64,000 nt of DNA from Clostridium kluyveri DSM 555 (lineage in GTDB: Bacteria; Bacillota; Clostridia; Clostridiales; Clostridiaceae). Each line of letters starts with the position of its first letter. Position 1 is the stretch's first letter. Below the pieces are notes generated by a model. The model did not search any database. It saw nothing but the letters and a program-made list of their open reading frames with translations, and was not told the origin of the DNA. Made by a program: the position numbers and the translations under genes. Location of the stretch: NCBI RefSeq assembly GCF_000016505.1, contig NC_009706.1, forward strand, positions 2,728,001-2,792,000, in the 5' to 3' direction. Below are positions 16,500 to 25,220 of the stretch, piece by piece.

Positions 16500-17228
16500 T
16501 TAACTAAATTTTTGTCCTATAGTCTGTTTATATTTAAATTTACCCATCACAAGAGGATATAAGATCAATACTATTATAAATATCAGTATATACATGCCTT
16601 TCATATCCGACACCTGATATCCTACAAGCCTTAAAATAACATCAAATAAATACAGAATTGCCAAAGAAACAATTGACGTTACAGCCGTATCTATTATAGA
16701 CGCTTTTAAAGTTTTAGGCAAAAATGCTATCTTAAATTTGCTGCGGGAAACCTTTTTATCCTCTTTAATTATTTTATCTTTATTTATATTATCTTCATTT
16801 TGTTGTACTTTATCTTCTAATTTAACTACATCATTTTTTTGATGATTTTCTTCTGCCTCATCTTCTGTATTAGAACCGTCATTTTCATCTATATGTTCCA
16901 AATCATGTTTTAACTCATCTTTTTTCACCTCAACCACGTCATGTTCACTTGCACCTTTTTTCTCTGGCTCCACTTCTTCATCTGAGTCCACATCCTCAGG
17001 CTCACTTACCTGTTCATCAGCAATCTTTTCTTCTCTATCTCCATCAGCTATGTTATCTCCATCTATATTTTCCAGTTCATCTCCCGATTTATCTTTTTCC
17101 TGTTGATTTTTAAATTCTTCTAATTTTCTTTTTTCTTCCATATTTTTATTCTTAAGTTCCTCTAAGAACTGCTGTTTAGCTTGTTCATCTACTGAGAGCT
17201 GTTCTTGATTATCATTTTTTTCTGTCAT
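16500..17228 (-). CDS. RDD-type membrane protein with a long acidic N-terminal tail
   Basis: A 242-residue protein in two parts. Residues 1-~150 are a highly charged Glu/Asp/Lys-rich low-complexity region, predicted cytoplasmic. The C-terminal ~75 residues contain two membrane helices (SIVSLAILYLFDVILRLVGY and YILIFIIVLILYPLVMG) with the RDD-like ending KFKYKQTIGQKF. RDD proteins are poorly understood; some are linked to transport or signalling. GGAGGGGCATATTTG precedes the ATG at 17228. It lies 30 nt upstream of rlmD on the same strand, so they may be co-transcribed. Function unknown. Confidence 0.7.
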   Translation of the reverse strand: MTEKNDNQEQLSVDEQAKQQFLEELKNKNMEEKRKLEEFKNQQEKDKSGDELENIDGDNIADGDREEKIADEQVSEPEDVDSDEEVEPEKKGASEHDVVEVKKDELKHDLEHIDENDGSNTEDEAEENHQKNDVVKLEDKVQQNEDNINKDKIIKEDKKVSRSKFKIAFLPKTLKASIIDTAVTSIVSLAILYLFDVILRLVGYQVSDMKGMYILIFIIVLILYPLVMGKFKYKQTIGQKFS

Positions 17229-18664
17229 CAAATATGCCCCTCCTTGTTCTTTTAACTTTCTTATAACAAATATATTATGCTACACTACAACATTTATGTA
17301 AATAGATATAAAAAATTCTTTCATTTTATTAACATATTATTTTATAATTGCATCTTAAAATTTTTACAGGAATATGTGGTAATTATACGTGAAATATCCT
17401 TATTATCTTTAACTTGTTATTTATTTTTAGATGTCTTATTATAATTATATTCAGATAAATTCATAAAATAGGAGTAATTGCTATGAATAAATTTAATTTT
17501 TCTCTTTTAGACTTTATAGATATAATTTTTTTTATAGTTGTTGTAACAATTAAGATTTTAATATATGGAAGACATATAGAAACTGGATATATATCTTCCG
17601 CCAAACTCTTCATTCCAGTTATTGCTTCCGTGCTAATTTTTACTTCCATAGCCTGTATTTTTAAAAACAAAGGGCGTGCCAGATTTCTGTATCTATGCAA
17701 TGTTATAATAAGTATTGCTATAATTAGTAATTCTATTTATTTTAGATATTTCAAAGATCTTATATCTATACCTGTGTTAATAAGTGGATTTCAATTAAAT
17801 GCAGTAAAATCCAGCGTGATTAACTTAATTGACCTTAGGGATTTTTTATACCTTTTTGATATTTTATTTATAATTCCTTTTATCAATAGATATGCAGCCA
17901 AAGGCAGCCAGAAGCTTTCCTTAAACTTTAGACTGTCAATATTTTCAATATTGCTCATATTAGGACTTTTAATAAATTACAGAAGCTTTTACAATTTATC
18001 TAAAGAACAGCCTAGACTTTTAAGTACTATGTACAATAAGGTGTATATATCGAGAAAATTAGGTATATTGAATTATCACTGTCTGGATATTTATAACACC
18101 ATTTCTGCAAATATAAATAAACTGGTTCCCGTTTCCAAAGAAAAACTGGATGAAATACATAACTTTTTGGTATTAAATAAATCCAGTCATGAAAATTTAA
18201 ATGGTATTGCTAAAAATAAAAACTTAATAATGATTCAAGTAGAAGCCCTTCAGAGTTTTGTTATAAATGGTTCTATCAATGGGCAGGAAATAACTCCAAA
18301 TTTAAATAGGTGGATAAAAAGGTCTGAATACTTCGATAATTTCTACTATCAAACAGCCGCCGGCGGAACTTCTGATGCAGAGTTTATGACAAATACCTCA
18401 TTGTATCCTGCTTCAGCAGGGGCAGCTTATTTTCTTTACTCTGGCAACTATTATAATGCAATGCCTGAAAATTTTAAGAATAAGGGCTATTCTACCGCTG
18501 CCTTTCATGGGTTTAGAGAAAGCTTCTGGAATAGAAATATAATGTATCAAAAATTTGATTTTGACACTTTTTATGGTGAAAGCAGCTATAAACAGGATGA
18601 ATCCATAGCGGATTAACCCCCTCGTTTTGGACAGAATCTAATAAATTCTTCATTTCTATTAAAT

Positions 18665-19621
18665 TTAGACCCTTATTTGAATGTTTGTTAGGTTTTCTTC
18701 AAAATAAAGGTTATAAAATTCATGTGGAGCCATAAATCTTAAACTTGAATGTAATCTCCTATTATTGTAGAATTCCATAAATTCATTTACTATTTTGTAT
18801 GCTTCTCCATAGCTTTGAAATTCATTAATTTTTAAACACTCATCCTCAAGTATTCTGTGAAATGATTCTACATGTGCGTTTTTATTTGGCGTCTTCACTG
18901 GTATTCTCTCATGTTCAATTTTAAGTTCTTCACAGCATTCATCAAATTTATGACTTATAAACTGGGGTCCGTTGTCTGTTCTTATTACTGGCTTTTTAGA
19001 GTCTTCCTCAAACAAGTTTCTTCTTATTAAGCACTTCCTCAGTAGTGCTGCAGCATCTTTAGCCTCACAGTGTAAACCCATGTGGTAATCTATAATGCTC
19101 CTATCAAAGATATCAATTAAATTTAGTAAGTAGAAGAATTTATCCTCACCTTCTATATAGCCATATTTTATATCCATTTCCCATAGTTGATTTGAGCCTG
19201 TTATAGTTCTGTTAATTGCAATATTTCTCTTTATTTTAGTTCTAATTATTCTCTGATCTTTAAGTATTCTGAGCTCTTTGCAAAGCCGATAAACCTTCTT
19301 ATGATTAATCACAAGATTACAATATTTTCTTAAATGGTAAGTTATTTTTCTATATCCATAGTTAATAGCATCCCCGTCAATGGCCTCCAAAATAAATTCC
19401 TTAATCTGATCATCGCATACTTTCTCACCATCTCTGTTTATACTATATCCTTTTGGCTTTCCACCTTTAGGCCTAGTCTTTTCTTTGCCTTCTACACTTA
19501 AATTATAGTAATATGTTGATCTTCCGAGTTTAACTACTTTAAGTACAAATACTGCATTGTATCCTTGCTCTATATACTTTTTAGCTATTTCTACTTTTTC
19601 CTTAATTGAGGGTTTGATTTT
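18665..19621 (-). CDS. IS3-family transposase OrfB (expressed as OrfAB by -1 frameshift)
   Basis: The -1 frame relative to orfA is open from the A7 tract (19618-19624 on the plus strand reads T7) to 18665, about 318 residues. It contains an HTH_21-type region (YGYRKITYHLRKY) and an rve integrase core with the DDE triad in WEMDIKYGYI (D), IRTDNGPQFISH (D) and VESFHRILEDE (E). All catalytic residues are intact. OrfB lacks its own good start, and A AAA AAA at the junction is a classic -1 slippery heptamer, so the active protein is probably an OrfAB fusion of about 418 residues. Confidence 0.88.
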   Translation of the reverse strand, partial: KIKPSIKEKVEIAKKYIEQGYNAVFVLKVVKLGRSTYYYNLSVEGKEKTRPKGGKPKGYSINRDGEKVCDDQIKEFILEAIDGDAINYGYRKITYHLRKYCNLVINHKKVYRLCKELRILKDQRIIRTKIKRNIAINRTITGSNQLWEMDIKYGYIEGEDKFFYLLNLIDIFDRSIIDYHMGLHCEAKDAAALLRKCLIRRNLFEEDSKKPVIRTDNGPQFISHKFDECCEELKIEHERIPVKTPNKNAHVESFHRILEDECLKINEFQSYGEAYKIVNEFMEFYNNRRLHSSLRFMAPHEFYNLYFEENLTNIQIRV

Positions 19622-19920
19622 TTTATTAAATCTCTAAGAATTGCTATTTCTAAATCTTTTTCTCCTAACAATTTTTTTAGATGATCATTTTCTTTTGTTA
19701 CCTCTGTCAGCTCATTTTCAAGTTCTTTTTCTCCCTCAACTAAAGCTTTTCTACCAGGCTTAATTTTAATCTCATCCTTATCCTTAGAATTCCTTATCCA
19801 CGTAAATATAGTTGATTTTGAGAGCCCATGTCTCCTTGATACCAGTGAAACATTTCCTACTTCTTTCACTTCTCTTAATACCTCTTCTTTTAATTCTTTC
19901 GTATAACTTTTTCCTTTCAT
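19591..19920 (-). CDS. IS3-family transposase OrfA
   Basis: A 109-residue protein with an N-terminal HTH_Tnp_1 domain (YTKELKEEVLREVKEVGN, SLVSRRHGLSKSTIFTWI) and a C-terminal leucine-zipper coiled coil (residues ~65-100). It binds the element ends and, fused to OrfB by frameshifting at the A7 tract, forms the transposase. It ends 10 codons past the slip site at TAG. The upstream ribosome-binding site is a GGAGG-like sequence at about 19928. Confidence 0.9.
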   Translation of the reverse strand: MKGKSYTKELKEEVLREVKEVGNVSLVSRRHGLSKSTIFTWIRNSKDKDEIKIKPGRKALVEGEKELENELTEVTKENDHLKKLLGEKDLEIAILRDLIKKSNPQLRKK

Positions 19921-20754
19921 AGTTTACCTCCAATCACTTTCTACATTATAATAAATATAGATGTAATGGTCCAAACCTATTTAGGGGCTTAAGAGATAGG
20001 GCTTGGGTTAAGTGATAGATCCTTTCTTACCCAGTCTTTAGATAAGCTAAGCAAAATGCAATCTCCCTACTATGCCTTTTTAATAACACTTACAAGTCAT
20101 TTTCCCTTTGACGATGTAAACAAGTATGGAGATTTTGATACGGGTGACTTTGAGGATACTCTTGTAGGCAATTATATAAAGGCTATACATTACACAGATG
20201 AACAGCTTGGAATGTTTCTTGATGAATTAGATAAAGAAGGCATATTGAAAAATTCTGTAGTAATATTGTATGGGGATCACCATGCAATACCCAAAGATAA
20301 ACAATTGCAGCTTTTTAAATACTTAAATAAAAGTTCTCACTCTGATGTGGAACGGGAGAAACTCCAGAAAGTTCCTATGTTTATCCACTTTCCTGATGAA
20401 TCCATAAAAGGCGTAAGCTCTGTTTATGCAGGACAAATGGACATATATTCTACTGTATGCAATTTATTTGACTTACCTGAGAAAGAAATGCTGGGAAAAG
20501 ATTTATTCAACGCTGAAAATCAAAGTGTTATATTTAGAAATGCATCTTTTATAAATAAAAATTATTACTATTCCTTTCAAGATGATGCATATTATGATAT
20601 AAATGCAGGCAATAAAATCACAAAAAATGATATACTTAAAGCAGAAAAGGAAAATGTATTAAATCAATTAGAGTACTCAGATTATATATTGAAGCATAAT
20701 TTAATTAAAAAATTAGATTCCTATGAAAATAAATAATTTACACGGAGGTAAAAT

Positions 20755-21492
20755 ATGTTTGTTGATGCACATAACCATTTGGACTTTTATAAGGACAGTT
20801 TGAATTTAAATAAGGCGTTGAACATAATAGACTGTGATAATATTAAAACGCTGGGTTGTTCTATGAATCTGGAAAGTTACCTTTTCACTAAAAATTTAAG
20901 TATATCTCATAAAAACATAATCCCCTGTTTTGGAATTCACCCTTGGGAAGCTCATAAAAACTACAGAAACCTGGATACGTTTGATAAATATATAAAAGAG
21001 TGCAGGGTCATTGGTGAAATAGGTCTTGATTATCACTGGGTTTTAGAAAGTGAAAAATTTCCTTATATGAATAGAGTTTTTGAATACTTTTCAGATAAAG
21101 CTAGTAAATATAATAAAATTACCAACATACATACAAAAGGAGCTGAAAGTGAGGTACTACAGACTATAAAAAAATATAACTTAAGGACACCTATTATTCA
21201 TTGGTACAGCGGAGATTTGGATACACTAAAAAGACTTTTAGATTACGGCTGCTATTTCACAATCAGTATTGATATAGGTCATTCCAGCCTTACTAATGAA
21301 ATAGTAAAATTACTTCCTTTAGATAGAATTTTCACCGAAACTGATGGACCAACAGCTTTAAAAAATAACAAATATATATATCCAAATGAGGTTAAAAATA
21401 TAATAAAATGGATTTCTTTTATAAAAAACACCCCTTATGAAGAAATCAGAGCACAAATTTGGAATAATTTTAACACGCTGTTTGGCAACTAA
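20755..21492 (+). CDS. TatD-family metal-dependent hydrolase
   Basis: A 245-residue TIM-barrel hydrolase of the TatD DNase family. Metal ligands can be seen in the N-terminal VDAHNHLDFY (H-x-H), the GEIGLDYHW motif (Glu), TNIHTKGAE (His), PIIHWYSG (His) and TETDGP (Asp). Family members cleave DNA 3' ends or act on D-amino-acyl or other substrates; it is somewhat divergent from canonical TatD, so the substrate is uncertain. GGAGGTAAAAT precedes the ATG, 18 nt after the interrupted LtaS gene, and a terminator follows. Confidence 0.85.
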   Translation: MFVDAHNHLDFYKDSLNLNKALNIIDCDNIKTLGCSMNLESYLFTKNLSISHKNIIPCFGIHPWEAHKNYRNLDTFDKYIKECRVIGEIGLDYHWVLESEKFPYMNRVFEYFSDKASKYNKITNIHTKGAESEVLQTIKKYNLRTPIIHWYSGDLDTLKRLLDYGCYFTISIDIGHSSLTNEIVKLLPLDRIFTETDGPTALKNNKYIYPNEVKNIIKWISFIKNTPYEEIRAQIWNNFNTLFGN

Positions 21493-21505
21493 TTATTATA
21501 TAATT

Positions 21506-21539
21506 AAATGAGCAAATTTTATTATAATTTTGCTCATTT
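21506..21539 (+). terminator. Terminator after the TatD-family gene
   Basis: AAATGAGCAAA pairs with TTTTGCTCATTT around an AT-rich loop, then TATATA. It lies 14 nt past the stop and can also serve the convergent gene at 21570. Confidence 0.75.
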
Positions 21540-21569
21540 ATATATAGTATGTATTATATTATTTTAAAC

Positions 21570-21887
21570 TTATTTTTTTTGATTTTTTCTAATTCTGGAT
21601 CTTTTATACATAAAATCTATAGTAATAGCTAAAAGTAAAAATGCCGATAATAATATATCCATATTACTTCCCAGTGGTGAATAATAATATGAAACAAATT
21701 GAACTATTAATATCACAACTCCCAATACAATAAGAAAATTCACTTTAAAATTTACATACTTTTTATCCACACCTTCTGCATCCAATCTGAATTTTTCTCT
21801 CACTGTTTTGCTGTATTTCATTCCTAACCCTTGAATAACTCCCATGAGTCCTAAAAGAGTTAATAAATTTGTCATAGCTGACTCCAT
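21570..21887 (-). CDS. Small membrane protein, unknown function
   Basis: A 105-residue protein with three hydrophobic stretches (MTNLLTLLGLMGVIQGLGM; FLIVLGVVILIVQFVSYYY; ILLSAFLLLAITIDFMYK) separated by a basic loop that includes KYSKTVREKFRLDAEG. No domain is recognised. I start at the ATG at 21887, with GGAGGTATTTGCT upstream; the ATG at 21914 has no such site. Monocistronic between convergent and divergent neighbours. Confidence 0.65.
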   Translation of the reverse strand: MESAMTNLLTLLGLMGVIQGLGMKYSKTVREKFRLDAEGVDKKYVNFKVNFLIVLGVVILIVQFVSYYYSPLGSNMDILLSAFLLLAITIDFMYKRSRIRKNQKK

Positions 21888-22058
21888 AGCAAATACCTCC
21901 ACATAAATTTTCATTGTCAGTAAAAAACCTCTTTAAAAATTATATCATGGTATCATTAAAATTTCAAAATCAACATTCAGTCACCTTGATTACATAATAG
22001 AATATGATATGATTAAATATATATTAATTTTATCAACGATACAAGGAAGTGTCACAAA

Positions 22059-22955
22059 ATGAATTTGAACAAAATAAAAGGAAGCACCTATTACATAGAT
22101 GCACCAACCAACTGTGGAATATTCATCTTTAAAAATAAGAACTGCTTGATTATAGACACCGGTATAAATAACGGAGATGCTAAAAGAATAGAAACTATAC
22201 TAATTGAAAATAATCTCCATCCCAAATATATAATAAATACCCATAGTCATATGGATCACTGCGGTGGCAATCTATATTTCAAAAAAAATTATCCTGGCTG
22301 CCTGGTATATACTTCAAAAGGCGAAAAAATATTTATGGAAAATCCGGATCTTTTTTCCTCCATACTCTCATGCTGCCATCCTTCAAAGGCATTCAACAAA
22401 ATTAATAAGTCCATAGATGTAGATTTTATTTTAGATTATGGTATTAATAAATTAAATGATGAAAAATTTAACATAATTTCACTGCCTGGACATTCTAAAG
22501 ACCATATAGCTATAGTTACTCCAGAAAAAGTTTGTTTTCTCGGAGATTCTATATTCAGCAGTGAAATATTAAATAAATATTCTTTACCTTACTTATATAA
22601 TATAGAAGATAGCCTGTCCTCTCTAAATACTATAAAAGAATTGGAAGCAGATTATTTTGTAATAAGCCATTCTGAAAAAATACTAACTAAAGAGGAAATA
22701 ATTAATTTAGCCCAGGCTAATATTACAAATATATGTAAATATGAGGATGAAATATTAGCTCTTCTAGACCAACCCTTAACCAGGGAGGATATACTTGAAA
22801 ATATCACCATATTAAATGAATTATCCCTGGATTTTCATCAATACCACTTGAATTTTTCAGGTGTATGTGCCTTTATAAACTATTTGTACGATAATAAACT
22901 TGTGGATTATTCCATAGAAGATGGCAAACTATATTACTTTAAAGCATCTCACTAA
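22059..22955 (+). CDS. MBL-fold metallo-hydrolase
   Basis: A 298-residue metallo-beta-lactamase-fold hydrolase. The zinc site is clear: THSHMDHCGGN (HxHxDH) near residue 63, LPGHSKDHIA near residue 146, CFLGDSIFSS (Asp) near residue 168 and VISHSEKIL (His) near residue 205. The C-terminal ~80 residues form a helical domain as in MBL proteins that precede a winged-helix-like tail. The substrate cannot be told from sequence; many such clostridial proteins are glyoxalase II- or lactonase-like. Ribosome-binding site AAGGAAGTG. The stop overlaps the convergent gene at 22952 by 4 nt. Confidence 0.88.
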   Translation: MNLNKIKGSTYYIDAPTNCGIFIFKNKNCLIIDTGINNGDAKRIETILIENNLHPKYIINTHSHMDHCGGNLYFKKNYPGCLVYTSKGEKIFMENPDLFSSILSCCHPSKAFNKINKSIDVDFILDYGINKLNDEKFNIISLPGHSKDHIAIVTPEKVCFLGDSIFSSEILNKYSLPYLYNIEDSLSSLNTIKELEADYFVISHSEKILTKEEIINLAQANITNICKYEDEILALLDQPLTREDILENITILNELSLDFHQYHLNFSGVCAFINYLYDNKLVDYSIEDGKLYYFKASH

Positions 22956-24004
22956 AATAAACTACTTTTTATCTTATTGCTGCTTTCACTGATTACTCCA
23001 TAATCATATACGGCTATTAAATTTCCCGAATATTTGGTGACCTGACCTGTTGTAATCTCTTTTACCTGACTATTGACAGGATCATCTATATATATTTTAC
23101 CAGCCCTTGTAATATGTATATTATTCTTATCCACATATTCTGACAATGCATGGGTCTTCCAGTTGGTACCAGTAGATTGGAGATCCGTTACAAATATTTT
23201 ATTTACCTTATCATTATCTCCATTACCTATATAAACATTATTTTCTTTATCCGTGTTTAATAGATAGTGCATTGCATTTTCTCCTGTAGCTATTACTCCA
23301 CCTTTTCCAGTTCTTATCCTGTTATAGGTTCTGTCCTCATAGATTAGCTCATCACCATTTTTCGTATTTACAGCTTTTATATTTCCAAGTTCGCAGTTTA
23401 CAAAATTAACTAGATTCATTTGATTCATAATATTTACTCTGTATATTCTGCTTCTTCCGCCCTCTCTACCTGAACTTATATAAGTTACATTACTTGCTCC
23501 GGAAAAGGCTATATTTTTAACTTCATATTCCTCATCTGGAAGCAGTATAGATAATGCTTCGCTACTTTCATCCTTTTTCAAAATATAGGTAGCATCTTTT
23601 TTAGGATTATAGGATTCAAATTTTAAATAACTGGATTCTCCTTCAATGGATTTTTCCGCTATAAGAATATTATTGGTATCCAAAAACCAGGTGTAATAGG
23701 ATAATTCATTACCATCAGCTAAAGTTACTTCTTTTTTATCATTATTTGATGTATCAATTACAACTATTGATTCACCATTATAGTAGGATATATACTCTCC
23801 ACTGTGAGAAATTTTTATATCCTTTGCATCCTCTGGAACTTTCACATTAATTTTGTTGGGTTCTTTCTTTGAAGATATATCTACTTTTTTTATATTGAAG
23901 TTTGACTCATCATTAAAATAAAATTTATCCATAAATAAAAGAGCTGTCACCTCTATAATTATTGGAATTAAAGTCCACATAATTATTCTCTTAAGTTTTT
24001 TCAT
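22952..24004 (-). CDS. Membrane-anchored extracytoplasmic protein, beta-propeller-like
   Basis: A 350-residue protein with one N-terminal membrane anchor (IIMWTLIPIIIEVTALLFM) and a long extracytoplasmic region of repeated short beta segments such as DIKISHSGEYISYYNGES, YTWFLDTNNILIAEKS and NVYIGNGDNDKVNKIFVT, as in DPP-IV/WD-like propellers. No catalytic motif is seen. It lies 15 nt downstream of the phosphodiester glycosidase gene on the same strand and is probably co-expressed, so an envelope or exopolysaccharide role is suggested by context only. Confidence 0.65.
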   Translation of the reverse strand: MKKLKRIIMWTLIPIIIEVTALLFMDKFYFNDESNFNIKKVDISSKKEPNKINVKVPEDAKDIKISHSGEYISYYNGESIVVIDTSNNDKKEVTLADGNELSYYTWFLDTNNILIAEKSIEGESSYLKFESYNPKKDATYILKKDESSEALSILLPDEEYEVKNIAFSGASNVTYISSGREGGRSRIYRVNIMNQMNLVNFVNCELGNIKAVNTKNGDELIYEDRTYNRIRTGKGGVIATGENAMHYLLNTDKENNVYIGNGDNDKVNKIFVTDLQSTGTNWKTHALSEYVDKNNIHITRAGKIYIDDPVNSQVKEITTGQVTKYSGNLIAVYDYGVISESSNKIKSSLF

Positions 24005-24019
24005 CTATCACACTCTCCT

Positions 24020-25036
24020 CTAAGGCTTCACATATAATACCGTAGCTACGGTTCTCTCTCCATTCCAATCGCAAGGATCGTTTATTACTTCCCCATTAAA
24101 ATACATAGTAGTAGAAGAACCTCCATCTAAATTGCTGGCATTAACTACCCCCTGCTGCAAGAGTATGTTTTGTATTTCTTTTAAGGAGGCACCTGTTTTC
24201 AATCCCTTTCTTCCATCTACAACTAGCATTACTATAGTCCCATCTGCTTTCTGTCCTATGGCTGTTCTGGGATTCAAACCTTCATTTTCTACGGATACAG
24301 TCTTTCCATTTATTATTAGAGAATTTCTGAAAGAAATTGCCTCCTGTACATTTTTATCTAAAAGTTCCTGCAGGGTATGATCTCCAACTATAAGTCTGCC
24401 ATCTGAAGTAAAAGCTGTAACATTTATTTTCTCTGAATAGTTAACATCACTATATATTAGCTTTCCCCCAGATATTACAATTCCCTCAGGATAAGCTCCC
24501 GTTCCCACCCACAGCTTGCCGCTGGTGGTTTTATCTGTAAATCCTCCTCCATTTATAGCAGCTACAGCCCCATTACGCTCTGCTATTTCACTTGTTCTCT
24601 CCCCTACTTCTTTTAACTTGCTGGTATATCCCACCTTTATTCTCTTTGGATCATTTATTTCAAGAATATAACCATCAAATTTCCTATTACTTATATCATA
24701 TCTTTTAATATCATTATCACCCTCATGACTTATATTTACACCATTGGGATTTTCTTTTTCCGCACTGGTAGTTTCTCCGCTTTTTCCCTGATTGAGTATT
24801 TTAGTTATCTCATCATCAGACAAAAAGATAGTAGCTATATACTGATGGCTGAAAGTTGCCATGGCGGTGCCTACTACCTGGCTTTTTACATTCTTAAAAG
24901 GTCCATAAAATACCAATATAGGACCTGCAATAATAAATACTATTAATTCATATATTAGAAATAAAATAAGTGATTTTAAAACACTCTTTTTCTTTTTTCT
25001 TTTTTTCTTTCTACGCCTATTTTCTGAATTACCCAT
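24020..25036 (-). CDS. Phosphodiester glycosidase (NAGPA-domain) family envelope protein
   Basis: A 338-residue protein: a very basic N-terminus (RRRKKKRKKKKS), one membrane helix (residues ~22-45), then a NAGPA domain (residues ~150-338) with AAINGGGFTD, LWVGTGAYPEGIVISGGK, NPRTAIGQKADGTIVMLVVD and the hallmark NASNLDGGSSTTMYFNGE. NAGPA enzymes cleave sugar-1-phosphodiester bonds; bacterial members often relate to exopolysaccharide or teichoic-acid-like glycopolymers. GGAGGTATAATTTT precedes the ATG. It forms a two-gene unit with the propeller-like protein downstream. Confidence 0.85.
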   Translation of the reverse strand: MGNSENRRRKKKRKKKKSVLKSLILFLIYELIVFIIAGPILVFYGPFKNVKSQVVGTAMATFSHQYIATIFLSDDEITKILNQGKSGETTSAEKENPNGVNISHEGDNDIKRYDISNRKFDGYILEINDPKRIKVGYTSKLKEVGERTSEIAERNGAVAAINGGGFTDKTTSGKLWVGTGAYPEGIVISGGKLIYSDVNYSEKINVTAFTSDGRLIVGDHTLQELLDKNVQEAISFRNSLIINGKTVSVENEGLNPRTAIGQKADGTIVMLVVDGRKGLKTGASLKEIQNILLQQGVVNASNLDGGSSTTMYFNGEVINDPCDWNGERTVATVLYVKP

Positions 25037-25173
25037 AAAATTATACCTCCATACAATATAGGTACTATTTTACTATTATTTTAAAATTATTTCCACTGGA
25101 AAAGATACGGGTACTAAATTTGTAACATAATATTTATAAAATTTACATTGATAATTTATAAATCTAAATAGAA

Positions 25174-25213
25174 AAGCTGACCCCCCTTACAAAAACAAGG
25201 TGGTCAGTTTTTA
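25174..25213 (-). terminator. Terminator of the purine operon
   Basis: On the minus strand AAAACTGACCACCTTG pairs with AAGG-GGGTCAGCTTTT around a T-rich loop. It lies 8 nt after the purD stop. Confidence 0.8.
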
Positions 25214-25220
25214 ATCTAAA

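Larger units (their letters stand above)
18608..19995 (-). mobile_element. Complete IS3-family insertion sequence (about 1.39 kb)
   Basis: The element carries overlapping orfA and orfB on the minus strand and is flanked by 3-bp direct repeats ATA (18605-18607 and 19996-19998). Imperfect terminal inverted repeats are visible (TTAACCCCC...TTTTGGAC at one end against the complement of GTCCAAAC...GGGGCTTAA at the other). Size, gene order, A7 slippery site and DDE residues match IS3 family members. The exact boundaries rest on the target duplication and on restoration of the LtaS reading frame. Confidence 0.88.
17483..20736 (+). pseudogene. LtaS-type lipoteichoic acid synthase gene interrupted by an IS3-family element
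   Basis: The first part (17483-18607) encodes about five N-terminal membrane helices and the start of the sulfatase-fold domain, including QVEAL (metal-ligand Glu) and AAGGTSDAEF (catalytic Thr). The second part (19999-20736) continues with GLGLSDRSF, TLTSHFPF and LYGDHHAIP (metal-binding Asp-His). Removing 18608-19998, i.e. the element plus one ATA copy, joins the frames exactly and gives a 620-residue protein, the normal LtaS length. LtaS enzymes polymerise glycerol phosphate from phosphatidylglycerol outside the membrane. As it stands the catalytic residues are split; the 3' part could only make a soluble fragment from the ATG at 20056, which lacks a good ribosome-binding site. Confidence 0.9.

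Noticed and set aside
18608-19995. Two separate LtaS-like genes flanking the IS
   Set aside because: The halves join in frame exactly when the element and one ATA copy are removed, so this is one interrupted gene.
24132-24380. Antisense ORFs inside the purine, envelope and metabolic genes (for example opposite the glycosidase gene, the permease at 34834-35751 and htrA at 40692-41129)
   Set aside because: They are open only because of codon bias on the opposite strand; they lack ribosome-binding sites and recognisable domains.
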